Both the position numbers and the translations under genes were made by a program. Below are positions 27,933 to 36,276 of a DNA stretch of 51,844 nt, in pieces. The stretch lies in assembly GCF_000382705.1 (NCBI RefSeq), contig NZ_ARQE01000015.1:10630-62473 (forward strand). Reading direction: 5' to 3'. The stretch's first letter is position 1, and each line of letters starts with the position of its first letter. Source of the DNA: Aureimonas ureilytica DSM 18598 = NBRC 106430 (lineage in GTDB: Bacteria > Pseudomonadota > Alphaproteobacteria > Rhizobiales > Rhizobiaceae). Under the pieces are notes generated by a model that searched no databases, was not told where the DNA came from, and saw only the letters and a list, made by a program, of their open reading frames with translations.

Positions 27933-28257
27933 CTAAGGACGAAACCGTTTGATCCGCCGTAGACAGATGATGGCGCACGCGAGTTTGGTGAAGGTGATGT
28001 GGATGTCGGCTCGGCGTTCGTAGCGCAAATCGAGACGGCGGAACTGGGCGAGCCAGACGAAGGTGCGCTCGACCACCTAGCGATGGCGACCCAGCGTCTG
28101 GCTCGTCTCGATGCCGCTCCGCGCGATGCGCGGCGTGATCGCGCGGACTCGGCATTCCCGGCGGCAGCGCTTGTGATCGTAGCCTTTGTCGGCGCGCAGC
28201 TTGACGGGGCGACGCCGAGGCCGGCCAAGACCGTTGCGAACGCTTGGGACGGCACCC
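27933..28257 (-). pseudogene. 3' fragment of IS5-family transposase
   Basis: This is the C-terminal part of the transposase cut by the IS630 insertion. In one frame it reads RPRRRPVKLRADKGYDHKRC, then IARSGIETSQTLGRHR-stop-VVERTFVWLAQFRRL. The amber codon replaces the conserved Trp, so the element was or became inactive beyond the insertion itself. It ends with a TAG at 27933-27935 inside the terminal repeat. Confidence 0.75.
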
Positions 28258-28259
28258 TA

Positions 28260-29284
28260 GAGCATGTCCGGCCTGCATTGAGTCAGAGCATTGCTTGTGA
28301 TTCACGTTCTGCCTTGGGTGGAGATGGACGATGGGACGGCCCTACAGCGACGATCTGCGTGAGCGTGTTCTGAAGGAAGCAGAGCGGTCGTCGGCTCGGC
28401 GCGCTGCGGTTCGGTTCGGGATCAGCGCAGCGACGGCGGTACGATGGGCGGCTCGCGCCCGACTTGGAGAGCGTTCGGCTCATCCTTGGGGAGGACGGCG
28501 GGGTTCGCGCCTGGACGCCCATGCCGAGTTCGTCGAGACGATGATCCAGGACCGCAAGGACATCACACTGAACGAGATGGTGGAGCGCCTGGCGGCCGAA
28601 CGTGGCCTGCCTATGGGCCGTTCGGCGCTGAGCGCCTGGCTCCGCCGGCAGGGCTGGACGTTCAAAAAAAGACCGCACACGCACTGGAGCAGGACCGTCC
28701 GGACGTCCTGAGGCGTCGGCAGGCTTGGTTCGAGGGCCAGCTTGATCTCGACCCGGCCCGCCTGGTGTTCATCGATGAGACGGGGCTCTCGACAAAGATG
28801 GCAAGGCTGCGCGGTCGGGCGCCTCGCGGCGAGCGCTGCCGATCCGGTGTGCCCCACGGCCACTGGAAGACCACCACCTTCGTCGGCGCCTTGCGCCTCA
28901 CCGGTATGACGGCACCGTTCGTCTATGATGGCGCCATGAATGGCACGGTGTTCCTGGCCTATGTCGCGCAGGTACTCGTGCCCACTCTCTCGCACGGTGA
29001 TGTCGTCGTCATGGACAATCTGCCGGCCCACAAGGCCGATGGCGTTCGGACGGCCATCGAAGCGGCTGGGGCAAGCCTGCGCTTCCTGCCGCCCTACTCA
29101 CCCGACTTTAACCCGATCGAGAACGCCTTCGCCAAGCTCAAGGCCCTGCTCCGTGCACGTGCCGAGCGCACCGTCGATGCCCTGTGGCGAGCCGTCGGCG
29201 AGATCGTCCCGGTCTTCACACCAACGGAATGCGCCAACTGCTTCCAGGCCGCAGGATACGATGCAACGTGAACCGGATATGCTC
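28260..29284 (+). mobile_element. IS630-family insertion sequence
   Basis: This 1025-bp element has terminal inverted repeats GAGCATGTCCGG (left) and GAGCATATCCGG (right, on minus), flanked on each side by TA (28258-28259 and 29285-29286), the hallmark target duplication of IS630/Tc1 elements. It is inserted within the transposase gene of an IS5 element. Both ends and the transposase look intact, so it is probably the most recent insertion in the region. Confidence 0.88.
28331..29271 (+). CDS. IS630-family transposase, two frames joined by -1 frameshift
   Basis: The first frame (28331-28711) encodes the HTH domain, from [14 protein letters not shown] to [14 protein letters not shown]. The second, shifted by -1, encodes the DDE domain and ends at 29271. 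Catalytic residues are in [17 protein letters not shown] and [12 protein letters not shown]. The frames meet at a run of seven A at 28664-28670, a standard slippery site, so this is read as programmed frameshifting rather than mutation. Confidence 0.87.
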
Positions 29285-29286
29285 TA

Positions 29287-29761
29287 GTACGGCGCCAACA
29301 TCATGCTGTCGTATCGGTTGGTGCCCGACAGACTCGGGCCGAACGGCGTGCCCTGCCGGTCGGTGACGATGGGGCCCCTGGTCCCCGGCTTGCCCGCGGA
29401 TCGTCGGGTTCGGCCCCGTCTCGGCGCCCCCTTTTTTTGCGGGCAGGCTGGCACTGTCCAACGCCGCCCGGCTCCAATCCAGAGCGTGAGCTCCGGCCAG
29501 CCGCTCCAGAAGCACCCGATGCAGCTGGTCCCAGACCCCGGCCACATGCCACGCGCAAAGGCGCCGCCAGCATGTCTTGCCCGAGCCGCCCAGTTCGCTC
29601 GGAACGTCACGCCACGGACAGCCGGTGCGAAAAAGGAACACGATGCTAGCCAGGGCCGCCCGGTGGTCGGTGCGCGGACGCCCGCCCTTCGGCTTGAGCG
29701 GATCCAGTGAAAGAAGCGGCTCCACAGCCGCCCAGAGGTCGTCGGAAACAAGATGGGCCAT
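29287..29761 (-). pseudogene. 5' fragment of IS5-family transposase
   Basis: This N-terminal part of the transposase begins MAHLVSDDLWAAVEPLL and includes KGGRPRTDHRAALASIVFLFRTGCPWRDVP. After the A-run/G-run segment the conserved sequence moves to another frame (GKPGTRGPIVTDRQGTPFG), and it stops at the IS630 junction. Together with 27933-28257 it makes one broken gene. Confidence 0.75.
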
Positions 29762-29798
29762 CTCAGCCCAACCATCTCAAAGCGACTTTGTCCTCTGC

Positions 29799-30354
29799 TC
29801 TCAGTGGATTCGCGTGTTGCGGATCCTCACGCTCTTCCCTTCATTCCTGGAAACTGGATAACCAGAGTTTGAAGGAGCGGGTATAGTAATTCAGACGACG
29901 CTGTCGAACGCGTTCCCTATTCCTCAGGAGACAATGCGGAGCAGTGTCACGCGAGGTGGCCACCTTGGCAGCTGCCAAGGTTTTGCTATTGGCGCCCGTG
30001 GGCGCAATCTTCCAAGCAGACAGCAACAGGTCTTCGCGATATCGCTCGCCGTGTCCGAGCAGCCGAGCTTCGGTGATGGAGGGTATGTGAATGAAAACCG
30101 ACGACGGCCTGCAGGCAGGCGAAATGGGGCAGTTTGCGAGGCGCTTAACGTCAGGACGCGCCGATCATCTTTGAGCGTTGAACACTATTGTAGGCGATGC
30201 GGCTGTCTTGGTGGCCGATGGACGATGGCGCGCTTGTTTCGAAGGAGCAGGTCCTTCACTCGCGAACGGTTGTTCTGCGGACCCTATCATGATCGCGACC
30301 GGACGAACGGCCCAGCCATTCCTCTGGATCGGCGAAGTAAGCCTACTGCCCTAG
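29799..30354. other. Inter-IS segment with parS-like site 2 and an ORF remnant
   Basis: The segment carries the palindrome at 29962. A plus-strand frame from ATG 30091 to TAG 30352 has one internal TGA (30172-30174). The part after it (ALNTIVGDAAVLVADGRW..QPFLWIGE) has a protein-like composition but no recognised family. It may be a remnant of a small gene; a longer open frame starting at 29934 crosses into the IS element and is chimeric. Confidence 0.35.
29962..29981. repeat. parS-like palindrome, copy 2
   Basis: A perfect 20-bp copy of ACCTTGGCAGCTGCCAAGGT lies between the two younger IS5 elements. Confidence 0.7.
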
Positions 30355-31201
30355 GCCGGATCGACATTCAGCGTAACCAGATCATAGCGGCGGCGAGATG
30401 GATGAAGCCGATGAAGTGGATGGTTCGGCGATCGTAACGGGTGGCGAAGCGCCGGAAGTGCTTGAGGCGTCCGAAGCATCGTTCGATGCGGTTGCGCTGT
30501 CTGTAGGCGATCGCATCGTGGGGGATGACGACCTTGCGGGATCGGTTCGAAGGGATGACGACCTTGGCGCCCATATCGGCGATGGTGGCCCGTAGAGCGT
30601 TGCCGTCATAGGCTTTGTCGGCGAGCACGGCTTGGCCGCTCTGGCCTGAAGTAAGGCGGGCGCCTGGGTGATGTCGCCGGTCTGTCCGGGCGTGACGATG
30701 AAGCGAAGCGGTCGGCCGAGTGCGTCGGCCAGCATGTGGACCTCGGTGGTCAGTCCGCCTCGGGAACGCCCCAACGCCTGATCCTGGGCCCCCCTTTTCC
30801 GGTCGCCGCCTGCTGGTGGGCGCGAACGATGGTGCTGTCGATCATCAGGTATTGGTTGTCGCGGTCAGCCGTCAGCGCCTCGAACACCCGCTCCCACACG
30901 CCGGCATGGCACCAGCGGCTGAAACGCCGATGGACCGTCTTCCACTTGCCGTAGCGTTCCGGCAGGTCGCACCAATGGGCGCCCGAGCGCAACACCCACA
31001 GACATCCGTTCACGAACAAGCGGTTGTCGGGGCTGGTGCGGCCAAGATCGGTCGCCTTGCCAGGCAGAAGCGGCGCGATCCGATCCCATTGGCCCTGGCT
31101 CAACTCGTACCGCTTGATCCCCATCGCACGCCCCGCGCTTCAACACGGAAGCTCATGAATCAGCATTCAGCAGATCGGGGAACCCTGAATGTCGATCGGC
31201 C
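30355..31201 (-). mobile_element. IS5-family (IS427 group) element
   Basis: This 847-bp element is flanked by direct CTAG repeats (30351-30354 and 31202-31205), the preferred target of the IS427 group. Terminal inverted repeats share a perfect 13-base block, GATCGACATTCAG, at identical distance from both ends. The transposase reads on minus. It sits 43 bp from parS-like site 3. Confidence 0.85.
30368..31124 (-). pseudogene. IS5-family transposase, frameshifted
   Basis: OrfA (31124-30750) begins MGIKRYELSQGQWDRIAPLLPG and is intact through YLMIDSTIVRAHQQAATGKGG. OrfB normally continues by frameshift at the A-run/G-run (GGAAAAGGGGGG) into QALGRSRGGLTTEVHMLADALGRPLRF. A second, unexpected frame change near 30640 separates that part from VLADKAYDGNALRATIADMGAKVV..RRFATRYDRR. 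The second change is probably a disabling indel. Confidence 0.72.
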
Positions 31202-31247
31202 CTAGAGCGGGCCAGCCGACGCTGAAGGGCCGTACGAGCGACGCGGC

Positions 31248-31269
31248 AACCTTGGCAGCTGCCAAGGTT
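31248..31269. repeat. parS-like palindrome, copy 3
   Basis: This 22-bp perfect palindrome has the same core as the copies at 27667 and 29962. It is located just after the parB stop codon, the classic place for a centromere site in par operons. Confidence 0.75.
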
Positions 31270-31275
31270 TAGCTA

Positions 31276-32364
31276 TCAGCGCGGGATGCGGCGAGACTGC
31301 CATTCGCGGAAGCGGCGGGCGAATTGCGCGAGATCGTCGCGCAGGAAGTCGTCCCAGTCGCTGGCGGCGGCCTTGTCGGCGGCAAGATGCAGGCTTCCGC
31401 GCCCAAGCTGAGCCCGCGCGAGAAGTCGGCCATCGACATCGCGCAGATCCAGCGTCCGGGCGCTCGGCCTGTCCTCGCCGCGCAGATGGGTCAGCGCCGC
31501 TTGAAGCCGGCTGTCCGAGGTGGAGGCCTCGGCGGCAGCCAGGATCTCGGGAAGCTGAGCGAGCCGGGCAGGGCGCTCTGTGGCAAGCCGCGCCAGCTCC
31601 ACCCAGCGCGGACGCCCGGCCTTCGGCGCGCGGCCGATCAGGCGGATAGTCTCCTCCGGTACGACGCGCATCACGGCGCGGAATCGGGCAAGTTCGGGAT
31701 CGTCGATGCCGAGCGCAGCCCGAACTTCCCGCGCCTTGAGGCCGGCGCGCTCTAATGTGGCGGCGAACGTCGCCCGCTCGATCCAGCTCAGATCTTGCCG
31801 CTCGGCATTCTCGATGCCCTGCGACACCGCGACTTCGGCATCCGTCTTCTCCACCACGATTGCCCGCAGTGGAACGCCGAGATCGGTGGCTGCGCGCCAG
31901 CGCCGATGGCCATAGACGAGCTGGTAACGGCCGGGATGATCAGGGTGCCGACGCAACTCAGCCGGAACCCTCTGTCCCTCCTCGGCGAAGCGCTGACGAA
32001 ACCCAACGAAATCGGCCTCATCGTCCTCCGGCATGCGGTCGCGAAAGGGCGAGGGGTCGATGAGGTTCGGATCGATCTCTCGTGCTCCGCCGCTCTCCAC
32101 CTGTCGCAGAAGCCGGTCGCGCTCCTCGCGCAACTCGGCGATGGAGCGCTGCGTCGCCCCAATCACCGAGGCGCCAACCCGTTGCGCAAGACCGCTGGCC
32201 GGCGGAAGCGGTGGCGGGGCGGGCGAGAGGGACGCGGCTTCGGACGAGGCTCCGGCCGGTCCCGCGCTCTCGTCCATCTCGCTTTTCGGCGGTTCGGTCC
32301 CTTTGGGTTCGCTCGCGAAGGAGGCGAAATTGGCGATGATAGATTTGCGCGGAGACTTAGTCAT
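31276..32364 (-). CDS. parB: ParB/RepB-type plasmid partition protein
   Basis: This 362-residue ParB homologue has the CTP/DNA-clamp motif LVYGHRRWRAATDLG and the following IENAERQDLSWIERATF block, then the HTH region KAREVRAALGIDDPELARFRAVMRVVPE. The N-terminus (MTKSPRKSIIANF) matches RepB proteins of alphaproteobacterial plasmids. It binds parS and loads ParA-dependent segregation. It overlaps parA by 4 bases and is followed by a parS-like palindrome. Confidence 0.93.
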   Translation of the reverse strand: MTKSPRKSIIANFASFASEPKGTEPPKSEMDESAGPAGASSEAASLSPAPPPLPPASGLAQRVGASVIGATQRSIAELREERDRLLRQVESGGAREIDPNLIDPSPFRDRMPEDDEADFVGFRQRFAEEGQRVPAELRRHPDHPGRYQLVYGHRRWRAATDLGVPLRAIVVEKTDAEVAVSQGIENAERQDLSWIERATFAATLERAGLKAREVRAALGIDDPELARFRAVMRVVPEETIRLIGRAPKAGRPRWVELARLATERPARLAQLPEILAAAEASTSDSRLQAALTHLRGEDRPSARTLDLRDVDGRLLARAQLGRGSLHLAADKAAASDWDDFLRDDLAQFARRFREWQSRRIPR

Positions 32365-33584
32365 GCCCGGCCCCAGGACTGAGTGATCAAGTCGAGAATG
32401 TGCTGGTTTACGGCGTCCATTGATTCGCGAGCCCGCTTCACGGTGCTCGCTCCAATATTGCCGGGTTCCAGTTCGTAGAGCGTGCGCTTAGCCAGCCCCG
32501 CTGTTTCAATCGCCGTGCTTTCCACGGCAGTCGGTAGGAGTACGTCTTCGCCGAATAGCGAGCGCAGCATGGCGACCACATGGACCTGCGACTGGTCGTT
32601 GGGATCGTGTCGGGTGATGAGATAGCGCAGGAAATTCTGGCTGAGCCCAGCCCCGGCCTCGCGCACTACGCCAATGAGATCGCCCATCATCAGAAGGAAC
32701 TGGCTCATCGACATGACGTCCAGCATGGCGGGGTGGACGGTGACGAGAAGGCCCGTAGAGGCGTAGATCGCTCCCAGCGTTAGGAAGCCGAGTGAAGGCG
32801 GCGTGTCGAGAAGCACGATGTCGTAATCGTCTTCCACCTCGGCGATCGCCAGGCGTAACCGTTCGAAGAAGACGGTTTGGCTCCCGCTTTGGCTTCCGTT
32901 GGCGCCCCCGGCCAGCGAACGCGGCGTCTCGTGCTCGTACTCCATCACCTCAATATTGCCGGGGACAATGTCGATGCCGGTGAAATAGGTCGGCCGGATG
33001 ATCTCGCGCATTGGGCGGCGCGCCTCGTCGTAGCGCAACGTCGCGTAGATAGTCTCGTTATGACCGACATCCAATTCAGGTTGGAAACCGAACATGGCCG
33101 AGAGCGAGGCCTGCGGATCCAGATCGATTGCCAGGACGCGCAAGCCGGCCAGCGCGAGATAATGCGCGAGATGGGCGCTGGTCGTGGTCTTGGCGCTGCC
33201 ACCTTTAAAATTAGCGATGGAGAGAATCTGCAGCGGCTCGCCCGGGCGCCGACGCGGCAGGAAGCGCAGTGCCTCCGACGGCTTCATCTGTGCGAAGAGT
33301 TCGCGCAGCTCGTGGACCTGGCCGAGCGTATAGGCCCGGTGGTTGTTCTCTAGGCGCGCAGGCACCGGCCCCTTGCCCTCGATCGATAGAGTTCGCAGCG
33401 TTGATTCTGGAATGGACGTGAGCTTAGAGACCTCGTGCGTCATGAAAAATCGAAGGTTCTTGCGTGCGTCCGGCGGATACATCTGCTGGCGGCGCGCCTG
33501 CAGCTCGGCCGAGAGAATTGCTCCATGCCGAACGACCTTGTCGGCGGGATCTTCGCTGAGAATCGGGACGGCAGGCACGGTCAT
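32361..33584 (-). CDS. parA: ParA/RepA-type plasmid partition ATPase
   Basis: This 407-residue ParA ATPase has an N-terminal HTH-containing extension (about 1-115), typical of type Ia ParA that autoregulates its operon. The deviant Walker A KGGSAKTTT is at 127-135, LAIDLDPQAS follows, and Walker B is in IVLLDTPPSLGFL. It is the first gene of the parAB operon. Unlike classical repABC, the operon points away from the replication gene. Confidence 0.94.
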   Translation of the reverse strand: MTVPAVPILSEDPADKVVRHGAILSAELQARRQQMYPPDARKNLRFFMTHEVSKLTSIPESTLRTLSIEGKGPVPARLENNHRAYTLGQVHELRELFAQMKPSEALRFLPRRRPGEPLQILSIANFKGGSAKTTTSAHLAHYLALAGLRVLAIDLDPQASLSAMFGFQPELDVGHNETIYATLRYDEARRPMREIIRPTYFTGIDIVPGNIEVMEYEHETPRSLAGGANGSQSGSQTVFFERLRLAIAEVEDDYDIVLLDTPPSLGFLTLGAIYASTGLLVTVHPAMLDVMSMSQFLLMMGDLIGVVREAGAGLSQNFLRYLITRHDPNDQSQVHVVAMLRSLFGEDVLLPTAVESTAIETAGLAKRTLYELEPGNIGASTVKRARESMDAVNQHILDLITQSWGRA

Positions 33585-33622
33585 GGGCGGGAAAAGGTCC
33601 TTCTGACGGATCGAGCCCAGTT

Positions 33623-33650
33623 TTTATATCATAGGCCGTCGAGACGTAAG
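33623..33650 (-). promoter_or_regulatory. Possible parAB promoter
   Basis: On minus, CTTACG (weak -35) and TATAAA (-10) are spaced by 16 bp, about 40 bp before the parA ATG. The -10 lies in the most AT-rich part of the gap. The -35 is poor, as would fit an autoregulated promoter. Confidence 0.3.
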
Positions 33651-33852
33651 GTCCGGACATGCTGGAAACGAGACGGTGCACCAGCTTGAGAACAGGTTGT
33701 TTTAAACCAATGGCTTAGAGCGGATTTGGGATCGTCTGATGCGTCGCCGCAGAGGCGGTTTTTCTCCGCTTCTTCCTCGATTTATGCCCGCCGAGGCGGC
33801 TTGGGCCATGCTGCGGCCCGAGCCCAGGGGTGGCGTTCACGTTTCGGGTCAC

Positions 33853-33873
33853 GTAACCCTTCCTAGTAACCCT
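33853..33873 (+). repeat. Tandem GTAACCCT repeats upstream of the CopG-like gene
   Basis: Two exact GTAACCCT copies with starts 13 bp apart lie 23 bp upstream of the ribbon-helix-helix gene. The first overlaps an imperfect dyad GGGTCACGTAACCC. They may be operator sites for the CopG-like protein. Confidence 0.4.
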
Positions 33874-33895
33874 CAATGCCGCCGAGTCTGTCGCG

Positions 33896-34132
33896 ATGTC
33901 TCGAAGAAGCACAACAGAAGCCGTAGCCGCGATCCGCGCGCGCCGTCGCGCGGCTGGGCTTCGTTCAACCGAGACCGTTCTCCACGAGAACGAGATCGCG
34001 GCGCTCGACGAGGCGAAGGAGCGACTGGGGGTTGCCTCGCGCTCGGACGTGATCCGCGTCCTGATCGCCAAGAGCGATCTGGACGGGCTGACTCGGGTCG
34101 ACGCCGCGCTGGTCAAAAGCGAGGCGGAGTGA
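33896..34132 (+). CDS. Ribbon-helix-helix (CopG-like) regulator
   Basis: This 78-residue protein has a basic N-terminus (MSRRSTTEAVAAIRARRRAAG) and a short RHH-like pattern, RSTETVLHENEIAALDEAKERLGVASRSDVIRVLI. It lies between parA (divergent) and the replication initiator, so it probably regulates initiator transcription or copy number. GTAACCCT repeats just upstream could be its operator. It might instead be an antitoxin-like DNA-binding protein, but no toxin gene is adjacent. Confidence 0.7.
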   Translation: MSRRSTTEAVAAIRARRRAAGLRSTETVLHENEIAALDEAKERLGVASRSDVIRVLIAKSDLDGLTRVDAALVKSEAE

Positions 34133-34173
34133 TGCCCCAACCCATCCCCAACGAGGAGACGCCATAGGCAAAG

Positions 34174-34196
34174 AAAAAGGCCCCGAAGCGGGAGCC
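34174..34196 (-). terminator. Intrinsic terminator of the candidate antisense RNA
   Basis: Read on minus, the stem GGC(bulge)CCCG/CGGG-GCC with loop CTT is followed by TTTTT. The U-tract lies only on the minus side, so it ends a minus-strand transcript, not the initiator mRNA. Confidence 0.7.
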
Positions 34197-34226
34197 GCCG
34201 GAGCCTTCATCTGTGATGCGTGGTTG
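34174..34226 (-). ncRNA. Candidate counter-transcribed RNA in the initiator leader
   Basis: A minus-strand promoter (34233-34261) would start a transcript near 34226 that ends at an intrinsic terminator at 34174-34196, giving an RNA of about 53 nt. It lies wholly antisense to the leader between the CopG-like gene and the initiator ATG at 34318. RepABC plasmids carry a comparable ctRNA of similar size before repC that controls copy number and incompatibility. The assignment is inferred from promoter-terminator geometry. Confidence 0.62.
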
Positions 34227-34232
34227 CTCGCA

Positions 34233-34261
34233 GGTTTAGCCTCCTTCGCCTTCATCGTCAA
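34233..34261 (-). promoter_or_regulatory. Promoter of the candidate antisense RNA
   Basis: On minus, -35 TTGACG (34261-34256) and -10 TAAACC (34238-34233) have an ideal 17-bp spacer. The start site would be near 34226. The -35 is nearly consensus; the -10 is moderate. Confidence 0.55.
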
Positions 34262-34317
34262 ATGAAAATGCGGCTTCCCGCCACGGCCTCGCTTTGCCTC
34301 GCGCAAGGAGAGAGACC

Positions 34318-35199
34318 ATGCCGGAGAAACAGTTCCGCACGCCTTTGAGCGTGCCCGTGCCTGCGCGCGCCTCGATCTCGAGGCCGGGCGCCGGAACGCC
34401 GCTGCTCGAGCTCACGCAGGACAGCGGCGCCGGGCCGCATCCCGACTTCCTCGCCCGCGCCGCGATCTGGCGCGACCAGGCGGCAGGGCTGATCTCGCTT
34501 GCCGAGGCGCGCTGGCGCTCGGCCGCGATCGGCCGCAAAGCTGAGGGCGAGCGGCTGGAGACGGCCGTCCGCGCGCGCCGGCTGAGACCTAAGCGACCAA
34601 CTGCCGCTGGGCCCGCGCGCTACGAACGACCCGCGCCGCAGGACAGCCGCCAATACGCCCAGAGCATGGCTACGACGGGGGCGCGCGACGACCGGTTGAC
34701 GCCCAACGCCAAGGCCTTTCTCCAGGTCCTGCGCGCGCGTTGCGGCAAGGGCCGGGAGACCACCATAACTAAGGGCACGGCGGGCAACATCATGTCGCGC
34801 TCGCCCCGCACCATCCGCCGCTATCTCGTGGACCTCGTGCGCTTCGGCTACATCGAGCTGAAGATCCGCTGCAACGCGCGCGGCCTGCATCTCGGTCTCA
34901 CGGTTATCCTCACCGAGCGCGTGCTGCCGTTCTTCGAAGAGGTGAGGGGGCTTGCCCGCTGGTTGGCTGAAACGCCTAAGGCCGTGTTCCAGCTCTTCGA
35001 CGCCGTGTTCGATTCTGCACGCCTCAACTCTTCCCGCCGCGTGGCGCCCGGCGCGGCAGGGGTGACGGATCCGTCACACAGAAACCAATTCCAAATCAAT
35101 CTCTCTTTGCGCTGCGAGAAATCCGATAATACCTGCGCGTGGGAAAGAGGAGAAAGGCTCTGGAAAGGGGAAGAGGCGGGAGCCATGCCATCGATCTGA
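34318..35199 (+). CDS. Putative plasmid replication initiator (winged-helix)
   Basis: This 293-residue protein has a central winged-helix-like region: LTPNAKAFLQVLRARCGKG..TAGNIMSRSPRTIRRYLVDLVRFGYIEL (about residues 120-180). The N-terminus is basic and low in complexity. Its place next to parAB, with a candidate antisense RNA in its leader and a dyad/AT-rich stretch near its 3' end, supports an initiator role. It is not a clear RepC homologue. The ATG at 34318 follows AAGGAG at 8 bases spacing; an upstream ATG at 34294 has no such site. Confidence 0.6.
   Translation: MPEKQFRTPLSVPVPARASISRPGAGTPLLELTQDSGAGPHPDFLARAAIWRDQAAGLISLAEARWRSAAIGRKAEGERLETAVRARRLRPKRPTAAGPARYERPAPQDSRQYAQSMATTGARDDRLTPNAKAFLQVLRARCGKGRETTITKGTAGNIMSRSPRTIRRYLVDLVRFGYIELKIRCNARGLHLGLTVILTERVLPFFEEVRGLARWLAETPKAVFQLFDAVFDSARLNSSRRVAPGAAGVTDPSHRNQFQINLSLRCEKSDNTCAWERGERLWKGEEAGAMPSI
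35062..35137. other. Candidate oriV: dyad plus AT-rich tract inside the initiator gene
   Basis: The perfect 16-bp palindrome GTGACGGATCCGTCAC (35062-35077) is followed by about 60 bp clearly richer in A/T than the surrounding coding sequence. In RepABC plasmids the origin is a dyad and AT-rich region within repC, so this is proposed by analogy. Confidence 0.45.
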
Positions 35200-35645
35200 G
35201 GCCGAGCAGCCCTCGATCCGACCAAAGACGAAACGGAACAGGCGTGCTGCGAGCGCGCCGACGGGAAAGGCTTGCCCGAATTCTAGCCGGTCGGAATAGC
35301 GACGACCTCGAGAGATCCGAGAGGGCGATGCCTAGCCGCAGCCGGATCGATCGGCGCGGGGATCGGAGTAGGACCCGATGCGCTGTCCGGCTCTTCTGGA
35401 ACCCCTGAGCGGGTTATCGAAGATCGGTCGGTGGACGGGGCCTGTGGTTGGGCGAAAAGGCTCACCGCCCCACGGCGTTCGATCCTGAACGCCTCGATTC
35501 CGCGCGCTGCGCGGCGATCCAAGCCGCTGAGGCGTTGGCCGGCACGCCGGAGCGGGGAGCCGTCCGGTTCGACAGCACAGTCTTGGAGCTATGCGCCGCT
35601 GCGGACGGCGCGTAAGGGCCCTAGGCTGCCCGTATCGCCCGCTCG
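35200..35645. other. Non-coding or decayed sequence after the initiator
   Basis: I see no gene I can support. Short open frames on both strands overlap one another and lack ribosome-binding sites or family motifs. Confidence 0.4.
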
Positions 35646-36187
35646 GTGGGCGATAGATGGACGCCAATGGAGGCCGTGGCGGCCGAACGGGAAAGGGCCG
35701 CCGAGATCCTGACGGTCTCCGGCCATCTGCTCGAGGTCACCTTGTCCAGCACCTTTCAGGCAAGCCTGTTCAATCGCTGGATGGAGCTCGACCAGGACCC
35801 GGTGAGCATCGCGGGCACCGCCGCCGAGACCGGCACAGCGCGGGAGACCTTTGAGGGATCGGTCGCTGGCATACATAAGGCGCCGACGAGCGCGGCACCT
35901 TCGACCTAGTCGATGCTGCCGGCCTCTACTATTATCTGCCGAAGGCGGTCACTTCGAGGCTTACGTGCCAGTGCCTAGCGATGCCGAAAGTCGGCGGCCG
36001 CTTTCCGTTCGCCAATGTCTTGGACCGCACGACCGACGGCGGGGTCATGGAGGTGTTCATGAACCTGGAACGACTCCTACGTTGGGACGAGGATCTGCGA
36101 GCGCTTAAAGCCGACCTTACCCCGCGGCCCGAAACACCTGCGGTCTGGCCGGGTCGGTGTAATCGCGTTACAACCGGCGCACGATAG
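35646..36187 (+). pseudogene. Fragment of a class I SAM-dependent methyltransferase
   Basis: Two frames together give a recognisable C-terminal half of a Rossmann methyltransferase. The first ends MELDQDPVSIAGTAAE..FEGSVAGIHKA, with the acidic-loop motif LDQDP. After a frame change near 35878 it continues DERGTFDLVDAAGLYYYLPKAV..GGRFPFANVLDRTTDGGVMEVFMNLERLL. The N-terminal SAM-binding glycine loop is missing. This is a truncated, frameshifted remnant. Confidence 0.55.
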
Positions 36188-36276
36188 GGCGTCGCCGGCA
36201 GTAGTGGTTCCCTTTAGCTGACATACGGATGGATGACTTTACGTCGTCATCGACAAGGCAGGGGAGGGGAGGGGGT

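Larger units (their letters stand above)
27932..29798 (-). mobile_element. IS5-family (IS427-like) element split by an IS630 element
   Basis: Imperfect terminal repeats (GCTAAGGACGAAACC at the left; the right end, read inward on minus, GCAGAGGACAAAGTC) bound the element. Removing the nested IS630 leaves about 840 bp, the usual size for this IS5 subgroup. The transposase reads on minus, its 5' part on the right and 3' part on the left of the insertion. CTAG flanks the left end; the right end has only CTCAG, so the target duplication is not clean. Confidence 0.7.

Noticed and set aside
29934-30437. 167-codon plus-strand open frame
   Set aside because: It crosses the CTAG target site into the IS5 element and is antisense to its transposase; a chimera, not a gene.
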